This document shows positions 33,094 through 44,040 of a stretch of DNA of 64,000 nucleotides, piece after piece. This DNA is from Lineus longissimus (lineage: Eukaryota; Nemertea; Pilidiophora; Heteronemertea; Lineidae): assembly GCF_910592395.1 (NCBI RefSeq), contig NC_088317.1:8806001-8870000 (forward strand), read 5' to 3'. The position numbers were made by a program, and so were the translations under genes. A model generated the notes under the pieces. The model saw only the letters and a list, made by a program, of their open reading frames with translations, was not told where the DNA came from and ran no database searches. The number at the start of each line of letters is the position of its first letter. The first letter of the stretch is position 1.

Positions 33094-33452
33094 ATTTTGC
33101 AGTGTGGGCCTTGATCAGGCGCGTGTCATGCCCATCGTCATTTCTAGGCCTTACATCATTCGATTCATTGAGGGGCTGAATGATGGCCTACAAAATACCA
33201 CCATTCGTTCAGGTAATACAAGCTTCTCCATCTATTATTTTGCTACCCCTACTACATTACGGTATTATCAGAACTTAGAAAATTTTATGACATGGACTCG
33301 CGTCGAGGTAAGTTGGATTCTCCCGTATGATATTTGTGAAATTAATAAACAGTCAAAAAATACTTAATAAAACTCGAACAATAACAGAACACTAAAAGCT
33401 GAAAATCGTTTGAATTATGAATGTCAGTCTTCATCTTCTCATTCATCTCATC

Positions 33453-34492
33453 TTAAAGTGATACTATGATGTGATTTACATCTTTCCGGAAATACGTCCG
33501 TTTTTAATTGTTGATCACAAATGTAAAGCTCAAATTTTCCATTTTTGATTATATTTATTATAAAATCGCTGTTTTAATCGCGTCAGACTGGCCAACTGCC
33601 GAATACGTTTTGAAAAACCCGCACTAAGTCACGTGACCTCATGACGTCACAACATGACCAAGTCAGACCGTCGAATATTTTCCTTTTCGCTCTAGGAAGT
33701 AGCTATATCCGCAGTAGTTCGCGTACGCTCAGGAAAATCTAATGAATATTAAATGAGGTCTAAAAATAGTTTTAGGACTACCATTATTATGACGTCAGCG
33801 ATGGAATTTCCTGGTTCGACTTGGGAAATTTATGATGAAATGACAAGGACTGTGGCCTTGGGGGAGGGGCCGTCCCTCTCCTTACTTCGCTACTTCGAGA
33901 TTTTTTCCAAATGTGCTGGAAGTCCCCCAACGGCAGACGAATTTGGAGTTGGTTTTCGAAGTTGTGTTCCGGCGGAGCATCAGGAGGAGAAGATGAACCA
34001 CTGGCTGGTGACCTCTTAACTCGAATTTCACGGTGACGGCCCGGTTCTTTGATAGGGTCAGGCCAGCGGAAAACCCCAACACCGTCAGTTTTTCTGATAT
34101 TGCCGCAAAACATCGCAGCACAACACCACCCGACAACCCTTTACTTCTTCTTCTCCATAATATTCAGTTCTTATCGTGTGTATATTGTGTAAGGACGGGA
34201 TGGAATGTCAATGGTCAATGGCAGTTGTAAATAAGCGAATGATTTTTTTTTTTCGCGGGAATGTAAACCACCGCGACCTCGAAAATGTTCATGTTGTGAC
34301 GTGATCAGCGAAAACGACGTTGGCGTAGCGCGATTTCAACGGCATCGAAGCGAGCCGTCCGGGCGGGATTAAAACCATCAATTTCTAGAAAATGTGCTTT
34401 TCGATTCGAAAACCTTACCGATTTATGAGAAAGTGACGTAGTCATTTGTCAAAAACAGCTCATGGTGAAATTTGACACGAGTTACCCTTTAA
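33453..34492. mobile_element. Candidate MITE with TTAA ends
   Basis: TTAAAGTGATACTATGATGT at the left and, in inverse, TTAAAGGGTAACTCGTGTCA at the right form imperfect TIRs sharing the TTAA boundary. 1.04 kb, non-coding, with several CRE-like TGACGTCA/GTGACGT motifs (33639, 33787, 34294, 34433). TIR identity is only moderate, hence the low confidence. Confidence 0.38.
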
Positions 34493-35190
34493 TATCTGCA
34501 GCTGAGTGTTTTGTGTTTTACGATAGCAGTTGTCTTTGACCGGCCGAAGGCAAACGATTTAGCAATTTGGGAGTTGGAAAACGCTTCATCAACCACCTTT
34601 GTAAACTCATCTACCGCTGTCAGCGGCAGATTTATCTTGATGATAAATTCAGTCTCCGCTTTGATAACTTGAAGGTAAAGTTCTTATCAATATAAGTTTA
34701 TTGAGCACCAATATACAAGAGTACAGAACATAAACAATAAAAATACAAACAAACGAAGGAACACAATGATGGCACTCAATAGGGACACCCAGAGATATCA
34801 TAGACCCATAATGGGGGTCCCCTAAAAATTAATACATATAATGATAACAATCAATCAATATTGGACTTGAAAAAACAAAAAGGCACAGAGAGATTTAAAA
34901 TCTACAGTTAGCACATCTGCAACGACCAACCCATGTGCACGCATTGTCCGGGTCAAAGCGCCCCGTCAACAGCTCATTGTAGTAAACACCGACAGAGCGC
35001 CTGAACACATTAAGACTCGCCGCACAACGCGCGCGCATTGGAAGGTCGTTCCAGCTATAAGTGACACGATTAAAAAAAAGACCGGCATAACGTTTCCGTC
35101 CTAAATGAACTGCGGCTGCGAATAAAAAGAGGGTCCCATATCCTTTCTCTAAAAAGTAAATAATTGGTTGTGTCAAAATCAACCATACCG

Positions 35191-36900
35191 CTAAAAACAT
35201 TTGTCAATGAATAAAAATGACAAATCTGACATTTCCTGCATGTGTGAGAATGGCGCTATGTTGAGGGCTAAACGCATGTGCCTAGTTGCCCGGCGTTGAA
35301 CACGCTCAATTTTAGTCAAGTTGTCTTTTGTGAGGGGATCCCAGGACACAGTATTATATTCGAGTTTAGACCTGACTAGAGACGCGAAAAGAGGACGCAT
35401 CAACCTAGGATTATTTCTCTTGTCGAAGACCCGCCGCACCGTAGCCCAAGTCTGGTTGGCTTTCTTAACAATAGCATTAATGTGAGAAGAGAAAGTCAGG
35501 TCGCTGCTCACAACAACATGTACACCAAGGTCCCTGACCTCGTTCACCTTTGCCAAAACTTTGCCATCGATGTTGTAATAGTAAACAAAGGGATTAACCC
35601 TTCTGGTGAAACTCACTACTTGACTCTTTGGGCTTTTAAGGTCATTCTCCACTTCTTACACCAAATGGCTACCTTCTCAATATCGTCTTGGATAAACAAA
35701 CAGTCATGAACCGATTTTATTACTCTATACATTTTGAAAATCTGCAAAAAGGGACATTTTGGTATCAATATTCACGACTTCAGACAAATCATTAACATTC
35801 AATAAAAACAACAGTGGCGCAAGAATGGAACCCTGTGGGACACCATAAGATACACTCTTGATAGAGGAGAAAACACCATGCAGACCAACCCTTTGTTTCC
35901 TACCGGTAAGATAACCAGAAAACCATCTCAACAGCCTGCCATTGATACCAAAGCTCTGTAGCTTATGGATACGTAAAAGATGCGGCACTTTATCAAAAGC
36001 TTTACTAACGTTAAAGTCAAGATATACTGCATCAACCTGGTCCCCCTTATCTAGTTTCTCACCAATATCATGTAAATATTGCACCAACTGGGTGCTTGTG
36101 GAACGTTTGGCCCGGAAACCGTGATGACAATCATGTAATCTAGGCTGAACAACATTAAGGAGTTTGGTATGAATTAACCTTTCCATGACCTTAGAAATAA
36201 CACACAATAAAGAAATTGGACGATAATTATCAACCTTTCCCTTATCATCCTTTTTGAACACCGGTGTAACATTGGCCAGTTTCCAAATGTCTGGCAGTTC
36301 ACCTGACGACATACTACAATAAAACATAACAATAAAACATAAGAGCACATGAATAACTTAGTGAATGGGCACATTCCTTTAATAACCGAGGCGCGACACC
36401 ATCTGGACCGTAGGCCTTTTTAGCATGAAGTGCACTGAGGGATTTCGTAATTTCATCGGCCGTAAATTCAAAACACTCCAGCTGGGGGTCAACAACAACA
36501 TTGACCTCAGGTAAATTCACAAACCCTGTGGAGAAGACCGAAGCAAAGTAATCGTTGAACAAGCTCGCCTTATCACCGTCCCTCTCAGCCTCCGTGCCGT
36601 TAAAGTTAACAGTTCTAGGAATCCTATCAACATTCACTTTGCTATGATAAAAAGACCAAAAACGCTTCGGGTTAGTTTTCACATCTCTACTGACTGTTTT
36701 GATGTAAGCATTGTAACAACTACGAGACCTAGTTCTAAGCTTATTTCTGAGCGTCCTATACTTGGCCCAAGAAGCCTCGCGTCCGTCTCTTCTAGCCTTG
36801 CGGAGCGAAGTCTTAACTTTGTTTGACAGGTGTTTTAACTCGCCCGTAATCCAATTTGTGCGTTTTGCTGAACCGGTTTGAGTAATTTCTATTGTAATGA
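35191..36900 (-). pseudogene. LINE reverse transcriptase, frame-broken
   Basis: Minus strand, in order: KTSLRKARRDGREASWAKYR and NPKRFWSFYHSK (pre-RT), DKASLFNDYFASVFS, KAYGPDGVAPRLLKE; a frame change near 36340; then WKLANVTPVFKKDDKGKVDN, YRPISLLCVISKVMERLI, DAVYLDFNVSKAFDKVPH (motif A), VSYGVPQGSILAPLLFL (motif B) and MSLFADFQN, where the catalytic FADD is broken by a frame change; then VRDLGVHVVVSSDLTFSSHI and RSKLEYNTVSWDPLTK (thumb). A C-terminal piece at 34895-35200 holds YAGLFFNRVTYSWNDLP. Family: CR1/jockey-type non-LTR RT. Inactive. Confidence 0.85.
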
Positions 36901-37081
36901 GCTTGGTCAAGGTTCAGACTTTAGTGGCCGTAATGCTGGCCGCAGCGTGGAGCATGTTTGGCAGGGTTGGATTGCGGTTATTGAGCGGGGTATTGGCATT
37001 TTTGTACCGAAACGCTTAGTAAAAAGTAGGTCTAGACCAAATTGGATTACGGGCGAGTTAAAACACCTGTCAAACAAAGTT
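36900..37081 (+). pseudogene. Inverted 5' segment of the LINE
   Basis: The plus-strand frame reads FSGRNAGRSVEHVWQGW, then IGIFVPKRLVKSRSRPN and NWITGELKHLSNKV. This is the part of the ORF immediately upstream of the RT, now in the opposite orientation to the rest of the element. Confidence 0.7.
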
Positions 37082-37166
37082 TGTTGGTCAGAACTAACTG
37101 TCCTATGAATTGGTGAATGTTCGTCACACAACTGTATATAGGTAATGATTGATTAAACACATATAT

Positions 37167-37960
37167 CTAGACAAAGTCTTTGTACCTTGCGGGCGGCACA
37201 ACATGACGACCACTTCTGGTGACTGATTGAGATTGTGGAGTTTGCACATTTTGATTAAGGGTACAAGTGGTTTCAGATTGAACACTTACAGGCGATTGCG
37301 GCGGATTTTCCACAGGCGGTTGTGACACGACAGTCGCGGGTGACTGTGCCACAGAGTTAGTCAATGGTGTTTCCATTGGTGTAGTTGACGGATTGACATT
37401 GTCTGGCACTTTGAGTAAATGTCTACGGTTCCTACGGTATTGATATCCTCCCTGTGGTGCCTGTACGTAATATGATCTTGGCTCGTCCGCCTTCCTCACG
37501 ACAATGGCGGTTTTGTCGTATCCTTTGTCTGTCTGCATCCTCACAGCGTCTCCAGGCGCAAGTGGTGATAATGGCCTGGACGATTTGTCCACACATTTTT
37601 TTTGGATATTTCTAAGTTCAGTAAGTCTTTTTCTCACTTTTGTTGGCTCTTTTAATTCTGGCTTGAGAAGTTCCTCATCTACCGGGATTTGAGTTTTTGT
37701 GCGTCGCGATATGTTGCGTTGCGCTTATGACCCGAGTACAGTGTCCCTTGGAATATTTCCCCAGTTCAGCAGATTCATTTGGAAATCAGAACCATCCCGC
37801 ATGGATTTTTCAAGCAGTCTCTCGGCAGATTGTACAGCTTTTTCAGCCAACCCATTACTACTGTGAAAGTTTGCACTGCTGGTGGTGTGCTTAAATCCCC
37901 AGACACTGGAAAATTGTCCGAATTCCTGATAATTGTATTGTGGCCCTGGATCCGAGCACC
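37167..37960 (-). pseudogene. Ty3/gypsy integrase C-terminal half, fragment
   Basis: Minus strand. SDPGPQYNYQEF (second catalytic Asp), WGFKHTTSSA, SNGLAEKAVQSAERLLEK (third acidic residue in NGLAE) and NIPRDTVLGS; a TAA at 37725-37727; then RRTKTQIPVDEELLKPEL, LAPGDAVRMQTDKGYDKTA (chromodomain-like/SH3 fold), RRNRRHLLKVPD and a tail ending TRSGRHVVPPARYKDFV, typical of gypsy pol ends. No LTR adjoins it. The fragment is cut near 37960, where plus-strand SGNH-like sequence begins. Confidence 0.85.
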
Positions 37961-37964
37961 CATA

Positions 37965-38536
37965 TAAGCTTCAAATTTGCTGTGAAATTGGGGTTGCCTG
38001 ATGAAACTGTTTACCTTGCGGGACAAGGCGGATTGAAGGGTGATGCAGCCGGTTTGGCATTCCTAAAGGATGCAGTGACGAGGCTTGAGCCGGAACTATT
38101 AATTCTTGATTTGGGGACCAATGATCTTGTCGGACAACCCGCTATCCCTGACGAACAGTTGTCGGATGATGTTGCATGTGGTCTAATCAACGTGTCCATG
38201 CAACTAAAGGAGAGCTGTGCAGCGTTACGAAAAATTATCCTGTGCAAGGTTGTCAAAAGGAGACGTTGTGGGAGGTCTACTTCTGCCGAGCAATTTGACA
38301 ACAGGAGACAGTTGTTTAACGAGAAATTGCTGAAGACGTGTTTGGAGGAACAATACTCTGAACTCCTGTGGTGCTACAAACACGATCGTTCGGTTCTTGT
38401 CAACTAGGACAATGACCTTAGTGGAGATAGCATTCACTTCACACCACAGAGAGGACTTGACCTGTATCATTTCAGTATGCGGGGAGCGATGACTCAAGGC
38501 CTACAGATGCTGCGACGGGAGGATGGGCAGATGTGA
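37965..38536 (+). pseudogene. SGNH/GDSL-hydrolase-like fragment
   Basis: The peptide has LEPELLILDLGTNDLVGQ (block III, GxND), LRKIILCKVVKRRRC, FNEKLLKTC, a TAA at 38405-38407, then SGDSIHFTPQRGLDLYHF (block V, DxxH). The block I GDS serine region is missing because the ORF starts at the junction with the gypsy fragment. SGNH domains of this type occur in some LINE ORF1 proteins and in many orphan invertebrate ORFs; which one this is cannot be decided. Esterase activity is not expected with the N-terminus gone. Confidence 0.6.
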
Positions 38537-38768
38537 AGATATAACATGCTCTCTATTAATTTGGTTTAGGTATAGTGTGGTAGTAGCATAACATGTACTT
38601 TTTGGTATTTTCTGGCCCTTGTTTTTATTTCATGATGGTCATTTCTAGTGTCAATGTGGATGGTTGACTGGATCGTTGCTGGCCGCCAACACTTTGACCC
38701 TAGGAAGATTTTGCATGTACACATTGTTGGGCCTACCTGACTGTACGTTTTGCTTGATTTACATTGTA

Positions 38769-39822
38769 CAGTGGAACCCCGGTCGGCGACCACCTCAGTA
38801 ACGCGACCACCCCGCGAACACGACCAAAATTCTCCGGTCCCGAATGGTTTTCTCTCTAATTCCCATTAACTGGCCCTCGCTAACACGACCACCCCGGTAC
38901 CCAGACCGCGACCACCAGCTTGGTCGGTCCCAAACTGCAAATTAACCCCGCTAACGCGACCATGAGGCCTAATTGCCGTAATCAACCATGACTGCATGGT
39001 ATCAATTGGCACCTTCTCGCAAATCCGTGTTGATAATTAGCACCTCGAACACAATGACCATGGGAATCCATATAAAAATAAATGATGTGTAAGTGAGTTT
39101 GATCTTGGAGGAACTATACTTCAAGTATAATTCCTCCAAGGTTTGATCAAATGTAAGCGCAAATAAAATGAAGAATAAACTTTCTTTTCGACTCACGGTT
39201 TGTTTTTTCATCATTTAGTATTAAATGATGTCAAGAGGCATGCACACGTAGTTTTTAGGACAAATAAATTATGTTGATTAGTAAGAGTACCGATACTCAA
39301 AGTAAAGAATGCTTACTACGTCGTAATGTTGATAAAATACGTTATTAAAAAGATGATTTAATCAGTACCAGTTCAAATTGGCTAATGTTAAAGCAGGAAG
39401 ACATCAGGAAGAATTCTCAACATCTTCTCACATCACCTCTCTCAATGTTAGCGGGAATATTAGCTTGACATCAAGAAGGGCAGCTGCCGATGGTGTGAAT
39501 TACATGCTTGTTCTAATTAGCATGCTCAAGTTTTAATGTAATGTTTGGTCTAATTAGCTCTCGTCAGTTTATTTACTCATTTACATAAGTTGCAAATTAA
39601 ACGCAAAACACTCAAGAAAATGATTTTTATTCGTAATATACACACAAAATTATCGAATCACCCGGTGGCGTAGTCATTAATGCATGTCAATGTACACACA
39701 GCAGGACGATGTTTTGGCGGGAAAACCTACTTATGATTCTTAAATTCACTAACGCGACCACCCCGGTAACACGACCACTTCGGCTTAGTCCCTTGGGTGG
39801 TCGTGTTACCGGGGTTCCACTG
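38769..39822. mobile_element. Tigger/pogo-like MITE, 1.05 kb
   Basis: Ends CAGTGGAACCCCGGT and, inverted, ..ACCGGGGTTCCACTG, flanked by TA at 38767-38768 and 39823-39824. Subterminal modules of the type TAACGCGACCACCCCG are repeated in both halves in opposite orientation. No transposase, so non-autonomous. CAGTGGAACCCC is the Tigger-type TIR start. Confidence 0.88.
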
Positions 39823-40135
39823 TATGTTGTTTTTCAGCTCCTGGTACTGTATATGTATGTATGCAATGTACATATGCCTATACTGGTATACTGGTTGTAT
39901 ACATGTCACATCATTTTTGGTATAAATTTGTATGCATGTTAGTGAATGCGTCTTGTATGCTAGTATAGTGGAGAGTGTGCCTTTTTTTTGGTTGCACGAT
40001 TATTACACTTTGCTCTTTGTTTTTTTGTGGCACAGGTTGGGCATACTCACTTGGTCGGTGTCAATTTGGCTGCTGTTTAGGGATCGTATGTCATCTTGTT
40101 AGGGTGCTGGTTCAGTGTTTACATACTATATCATC

Positions 40136-41726
40136 ATGGAGATGGAGAATGTTCGTGAGGAGGATGATGTCCATCCTGGAATGGTGTTGAGAGGCATACA
40201 GCTTCCTGGGGTGTTTCCGAGGGTGCCACCCCGTCGAGAGCCGGAATTGTTATCACCATTAGGATTTTTCGGGACAGTGAGGAGGAATCTCTCAGGATTC
40301 TTTTCACGGTTTTCCGCGCTCATTTGATGATATCGCTATGGAGGAGACTGTAGTACCTGACACGAAGATAGAGCTACAAACCACTTCAGCTGATGAGGGC
40401 ACTACCCATGTGAAACAGACGACGTCCACTCCAGCTTGGGAGGGTGCTTCTCGGCCAAGGCCCACCCTTTCGTACCACCCTTATGACCCTTTTGGCCATG
40501 ACCATGAGCCAGCGGTCACCAGGTAGAGGAGTGATTTGAATGCCACACCCACCAGTTGTATGGGATCATTGTCCATGCAGGACCGGGTGAATGTACAGCA
40601 TGTGAGAGAGCAAGGCACATTGTCGGAAGATCCAGGGGGCCAGAGGTTGACAGGATCGTTGCCTGCCGCCTCAGGAGTGTCTCCCCACCATGAACCATCA
40701 GCAGTGTCTCCACTCCGAGATCCAACTAGGTCAGTCCCGCGCATGGTGGACTATGTGCGTCCGGAGTTGGGTGGATCGTTACTGCTCGCTTCTGGCCCAC
40801 AGCCACAGCTCACCATGCCGGACCCGGACCCACGAGAGAGGACTCAGGAGGACGCCCAAAAGATTGTTCGAACGCCTTTGACCCAGACACCTAATCATCA
40901 GGTGCCGGAACCTGTCGTCAATAATACGTACAGCAATTGCTCTTTTGTGGAACGTCCTGCCAACCAATCGAGGAGATTTCCTAAGCTACCGGTGTATGAC
41001 GATTCGAAGCTTGACTTTGAGGCGTACATGGCCAATTTCAACGCGGTGACACTGGGATGGAGCTCGGAGGAGAAGCTTAACTTGCTACGAGAAAATTTGG
41101 AGGGCAGGAGTGCGAAGGTTCTAGCCGCTTTAGACCTACAGGGTAGAGCAGTGACGTTTGAGAGTGTTGTGGATGCTCTAACGGAAAATTATATTGGAGA
41201 GAGATCTGAGTGGGCTGCACGACTGAGAGACCTCCACCGGGAGCAGGACGAGACGCTAGAGGATCTTGCATTTCGGTTGCAGCTGTACAGCAAGAGGGTT
41301 TACGGAAAGTTTCAACAGGACCTAGGCTTTCAATTCTACCTAGCCCTTAGAGGAGACACGCTGTACCAATATAAGAATGAGTCTCTAGATGCAGTATTGA
41401 AGCATGCCAAGGCATACGAGAGTCACCTTCTGTCAACTAACCAGCCGACAATGAATACCACCACCACTCCCATTTCCGTGGCTGCAGTTCAACCGGAGAT
41501 ACAGCCCACACCTCAGCATTCGGACCATCGCGGTAGGGGGAGAGGACAGGGTGGACGAGGTCGAGAAAATAGGTACAATGCCGGTGATCGTCGCTTTGGA
41601 TCGAATTGTTACATTTGCGGTCAGCCTGGCCATTATTGGAGAAGGTGTTATAGGGCTGAGGAATACTTTCGCCAAAAGATCCCGCCAGAGCAGAAGGATG
41701 AAGAGCAGACGACGTCAAACGTTTAG
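40136..41726 (+). pseudogene. Ty3/gypsy gag
   Basis: MEMENVREEDDVHPGM opens in one frame. It passes near 40327 into a second frame (METTVVPD-like region at 40338) that has a TAG at 40524-40526, then stays open 40536-41726. The latter holds the capsid region FPKLPVYDDSKLDFEAYMA, LNLLRENLEGRSAKVLAAL, LTENYIGERSEWAARL and AYESHLLS, a Gly/Arg-rich stretch, and the zinc knuckle CYICGQPGHYWRRC (CX2CX4HX4C). Gag packages element RNA. Pol lies in the -1 frame and overlaps the end. Confidence 0.82.
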
Positions 41727-41740
41727 GCCGGACCTTCGAG

Positions 41741-42451
41741 GTGAGTGGAGGTGCTGGCGCGACAGCTCACATTACTCACCAACCCACTCAAGCGTATTTA
41801 ACGACATACCTGAATGGAATTCCATCTTCCTTTTTGCTTGACTCAGGATCACCTCTAACATTCTTGTCTCGTATTGTCTATTACAAAATACCAAGAAGAT
41901 ATAGGCCACCATTGCAGAAAACATCCAAGAGTGTCAACATGGCTGATGGACAGTCCTCCCTATCAATCATTGGAGAAGTTATGATGCCGGCACGGATTCA
42001 CAATTCCAACTTCAATTTCAAGATGTATGTAGCAGACTTGGAAAATCTGGATGGAATATGGGGACTTGATTTTTGGCATCGATTCAGGTGTGACCTGAAG
42101 CTCAGTACCGAGTCTTTTGTCTTTGACGGCAAGGCATTTCCATTAGTTACCAGTAAACACGAGCTGCTACCACATTCTGTTGCATTGCGGGAACACGTGA
42201 CTATTCATCCTGGAAAGGAAGTTGCATTTACCACATCACTTAGGAGTCAATTTAGAGACAAGACAGTAACCATGTTTGAGCCTAGTAGCCATTTTGTCCA
42301 GAAATTTGAAGTTTTGCCTGTCCGCACTGTTGCAGTTCAGGGGAAGAAATACAGGAAGACAGTAGTGCAAATGTTCAATCCTACGGAGGATGTCATTAGG
42401 ATTCCAAAAGGGGCTACTGTGGGGTATTTGTTCCCAGCTGACAACTTGTAA
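41741..42451 (+). pseudogene. Ty3/gypsy aspartic protease region
   Basis: In the -1 frame relative to gag, open through the overlap. SFLLDSGSPLTFLS is the DSG active site of a retroviral-type protease, followed by VNMADGQSSLSIIGEV and IWGLDFWHRF (flap and the conserved ILG-like G). The frame ends at a TAA (42449-42451) before the RT; the 100 bp that follow contain more stops. Cleaves Gag-Pol. Confidence 0.8.
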
Positions 42452-42550
42452 GATTATAGTGAGGAAGAGGGACAAGTGTTCTGATCAAGGCGAAGCAACA
42501 CCTACGTTGTATTCTATTAACTGCTCTGACATTTCTGATTTGGAAAACTA

Positions 42551-43735
42551 GGTTCCGGAACATCTCGAGGAACTTTACCGTAGATCATCTGCGAACTTAC
42601 AGGAGGAGGAGAAGAACCAGCTGGCTGCTCTTTTGAACAAGTATGGTGAAACCTTTGCCACTTCGTCTAAGGATATGGGGCGGACTACTCTAGTTAGCCA
42701 TTCAATAAACACCGGGGATGCACCACCATTCCGGATACCACTTCGTCGCCATGGATGGAAAAAGGAGCAAGAGATTTTCACTGCAGTCAAGGATGGACTG
42801 GCACGCGGGATTATGGAGGACGCTTCAGGTCCATGGGCCAGCCCACCTGTGGTTGTAACAGAGAAGGACGGGACTGCTCGATTTTGCCTGGATTTTCGTA
42901 GGCTAAATTCCATTACCAAGGTTGATTCCTACCCTATCCCTAGGTTTGATGAATGCATTGATTCGCTGTTTGGAAGCACGCATTTCTGTTCTCTTGACCT
43001 GCAGGCTGGCTACTGGCAAGTGCCCCTACGTACACAGGAAGATAGGGAGAAGACAGCGTTTTTGACGAAATCAGGTGCATATCATTTCACTGTTTTGCCG
43101 TTTGGACTTTGCAACGCTCCGGCGACATTCGAGAGGCTCATGGAGTCTGTGTTACGTCACCTGCAGTGGGAGAGATGTTTGTTATATCTCGACGATATCC
43201 TGGTTTTTGGCCGCAGTTTCACCGAGACTCTGCATAATCTGGAACTTGTGCTGGATGCACTACACAAGGCCGGACTAAAGATTAAGCCCAGTAATGTACG
43301 TTGATGCAGGACAAGTAAGAATATCTAGGATATGCGATTTCGAAGGAAGGTATTGCTCCACTTAAGAAAACGGTTAAAGCAGTACAGGATTGGTCATCTC
43401 CAGCCAGCATCCCACGGCACAAACTGAAGACTGAGGTGAAGCGTTTTCTCGGTTTGGTGGCATATTATCGCAGGTTTATGAGGGACATGTCGACTATTGC
43501 TACCCCCTTGTATCAGTTGACCAAAGGGAACATCTCCCCAAAGTGGACACCAGATTGTGAGGATGCCTTCATTCGCTTGAAAGTTGCTCTGTCCTCTGCA
43601 CCAGTCTTGTCGTTTCCTGACGTAAAAGGCGGAAATTTTATCCTGGATACGGATGCCTCAAATTCAGGGATCGGATGTGTGCTGAGTCAGCTTATATCAG
43701 GAGAGGAACGCGTGATCGGTTATTTCTCAAGGTTA
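42551..43735 (+). pseudogene. Ty3/gypsy reverse transcriptase and start of RNase H
   Basis: LEELYRRSSANL, ASPPVVVTEKDGTARFCLDF, HFCSLDLQAGYWQVPL (motif A), FTVLPFGLCNAPATFERLM (motif B) and LLYLDDILVF (motif C, YLDD). Near 43303 a frame break and then a TAA interrupt; reading resumes with RFLGLVAYYRRFMRDM and the RNase H start FILDTDASNSGIGCVLSQL, VIGYFSRL. It stops at the insertion site of the 5.68 kb element (43736) and resumes at 49414. Confidence 0.88.
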
Positions 43736-43749
43736 GGGGCCGTCTCCAA

Positions 43750-44040
43750 ATTGATTTCGTTTCAAACGCGTTTGAAACGTATCTAAGATCGTTTGAAATT
43801 CGTTTGAAATGTGAACAATAAAAACGCACCCAAACGATCTTGAAACGTTTGTAAAACGATTGTCAAACGCTGGCCCTACCGTTTATTTCCCGTTTGAAAG
43901 CGAACGCAATTTCGTTTCACCCTAAACGAACTTCGTTTGAAGAGCGTTTGAAATTCGTTTGAAGAGCGTTTAGAAAAGCGTTTCGTTTTCGTTTCGTCAA
44001 AAACGGCATTGCACCATTTGTCAGCAAACGCGTTCCAAAC
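43750..44040 (+). repeat. Subterminal CGTTTGAAACG-type array, left
   Basis: Over 20 occurrences of CGTTT or AAACG, many as CGTTTGAAA or TTTCAAACG, within 290 bp. The perfect palindrome formed by CGTTTCAAACG plus CGTTTGAAACG lies inside the TIR. Such subterminal arrays often bind transposase. 44100-45890 holds no recognised gene. Confidence 0.75.

Larger units (their letters stand above)
24298..33329 (-). mobile_element. pogo-family DNA transposon, copy 2, interrupted by a DIRS element
   Basis: The left end CATACGGGAGAATCCAACTT (24298) matches in inverse the right end ..AAGTTGGATTCTCCCGTATG (33329). Similarity continues inward for about 150-180 bp, including GACATGGACTCGCGTCGAG and TAGGTAATACAAGC, so the TIRs are long. 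TA precedes the left end; the right flank is AT. Without the 6.3 kb DIRS element it would be about 2.7 kb. It encodes the transposase exons described separately. Confidence 0.82.
34683..37081 (-). mobile_element. CR1/jockey-like LINE with an inverted 5' segment
   Basis: 3' end near 34683 with an AATAAA (as TTTATT at 34697) upstream of it. RT and flanking regions are read on the minus strand up to about 36900. The next segment (about 36900-37081) encodes the upstream part of the same protein on the plus strand. The two orientations share a 43-bp inverted overlap (36815-36857 and 37039-37081, NWITGELKHLSNKV in both). This is the structure left by twin-primed reverse transcription. Confidence 0.8.
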
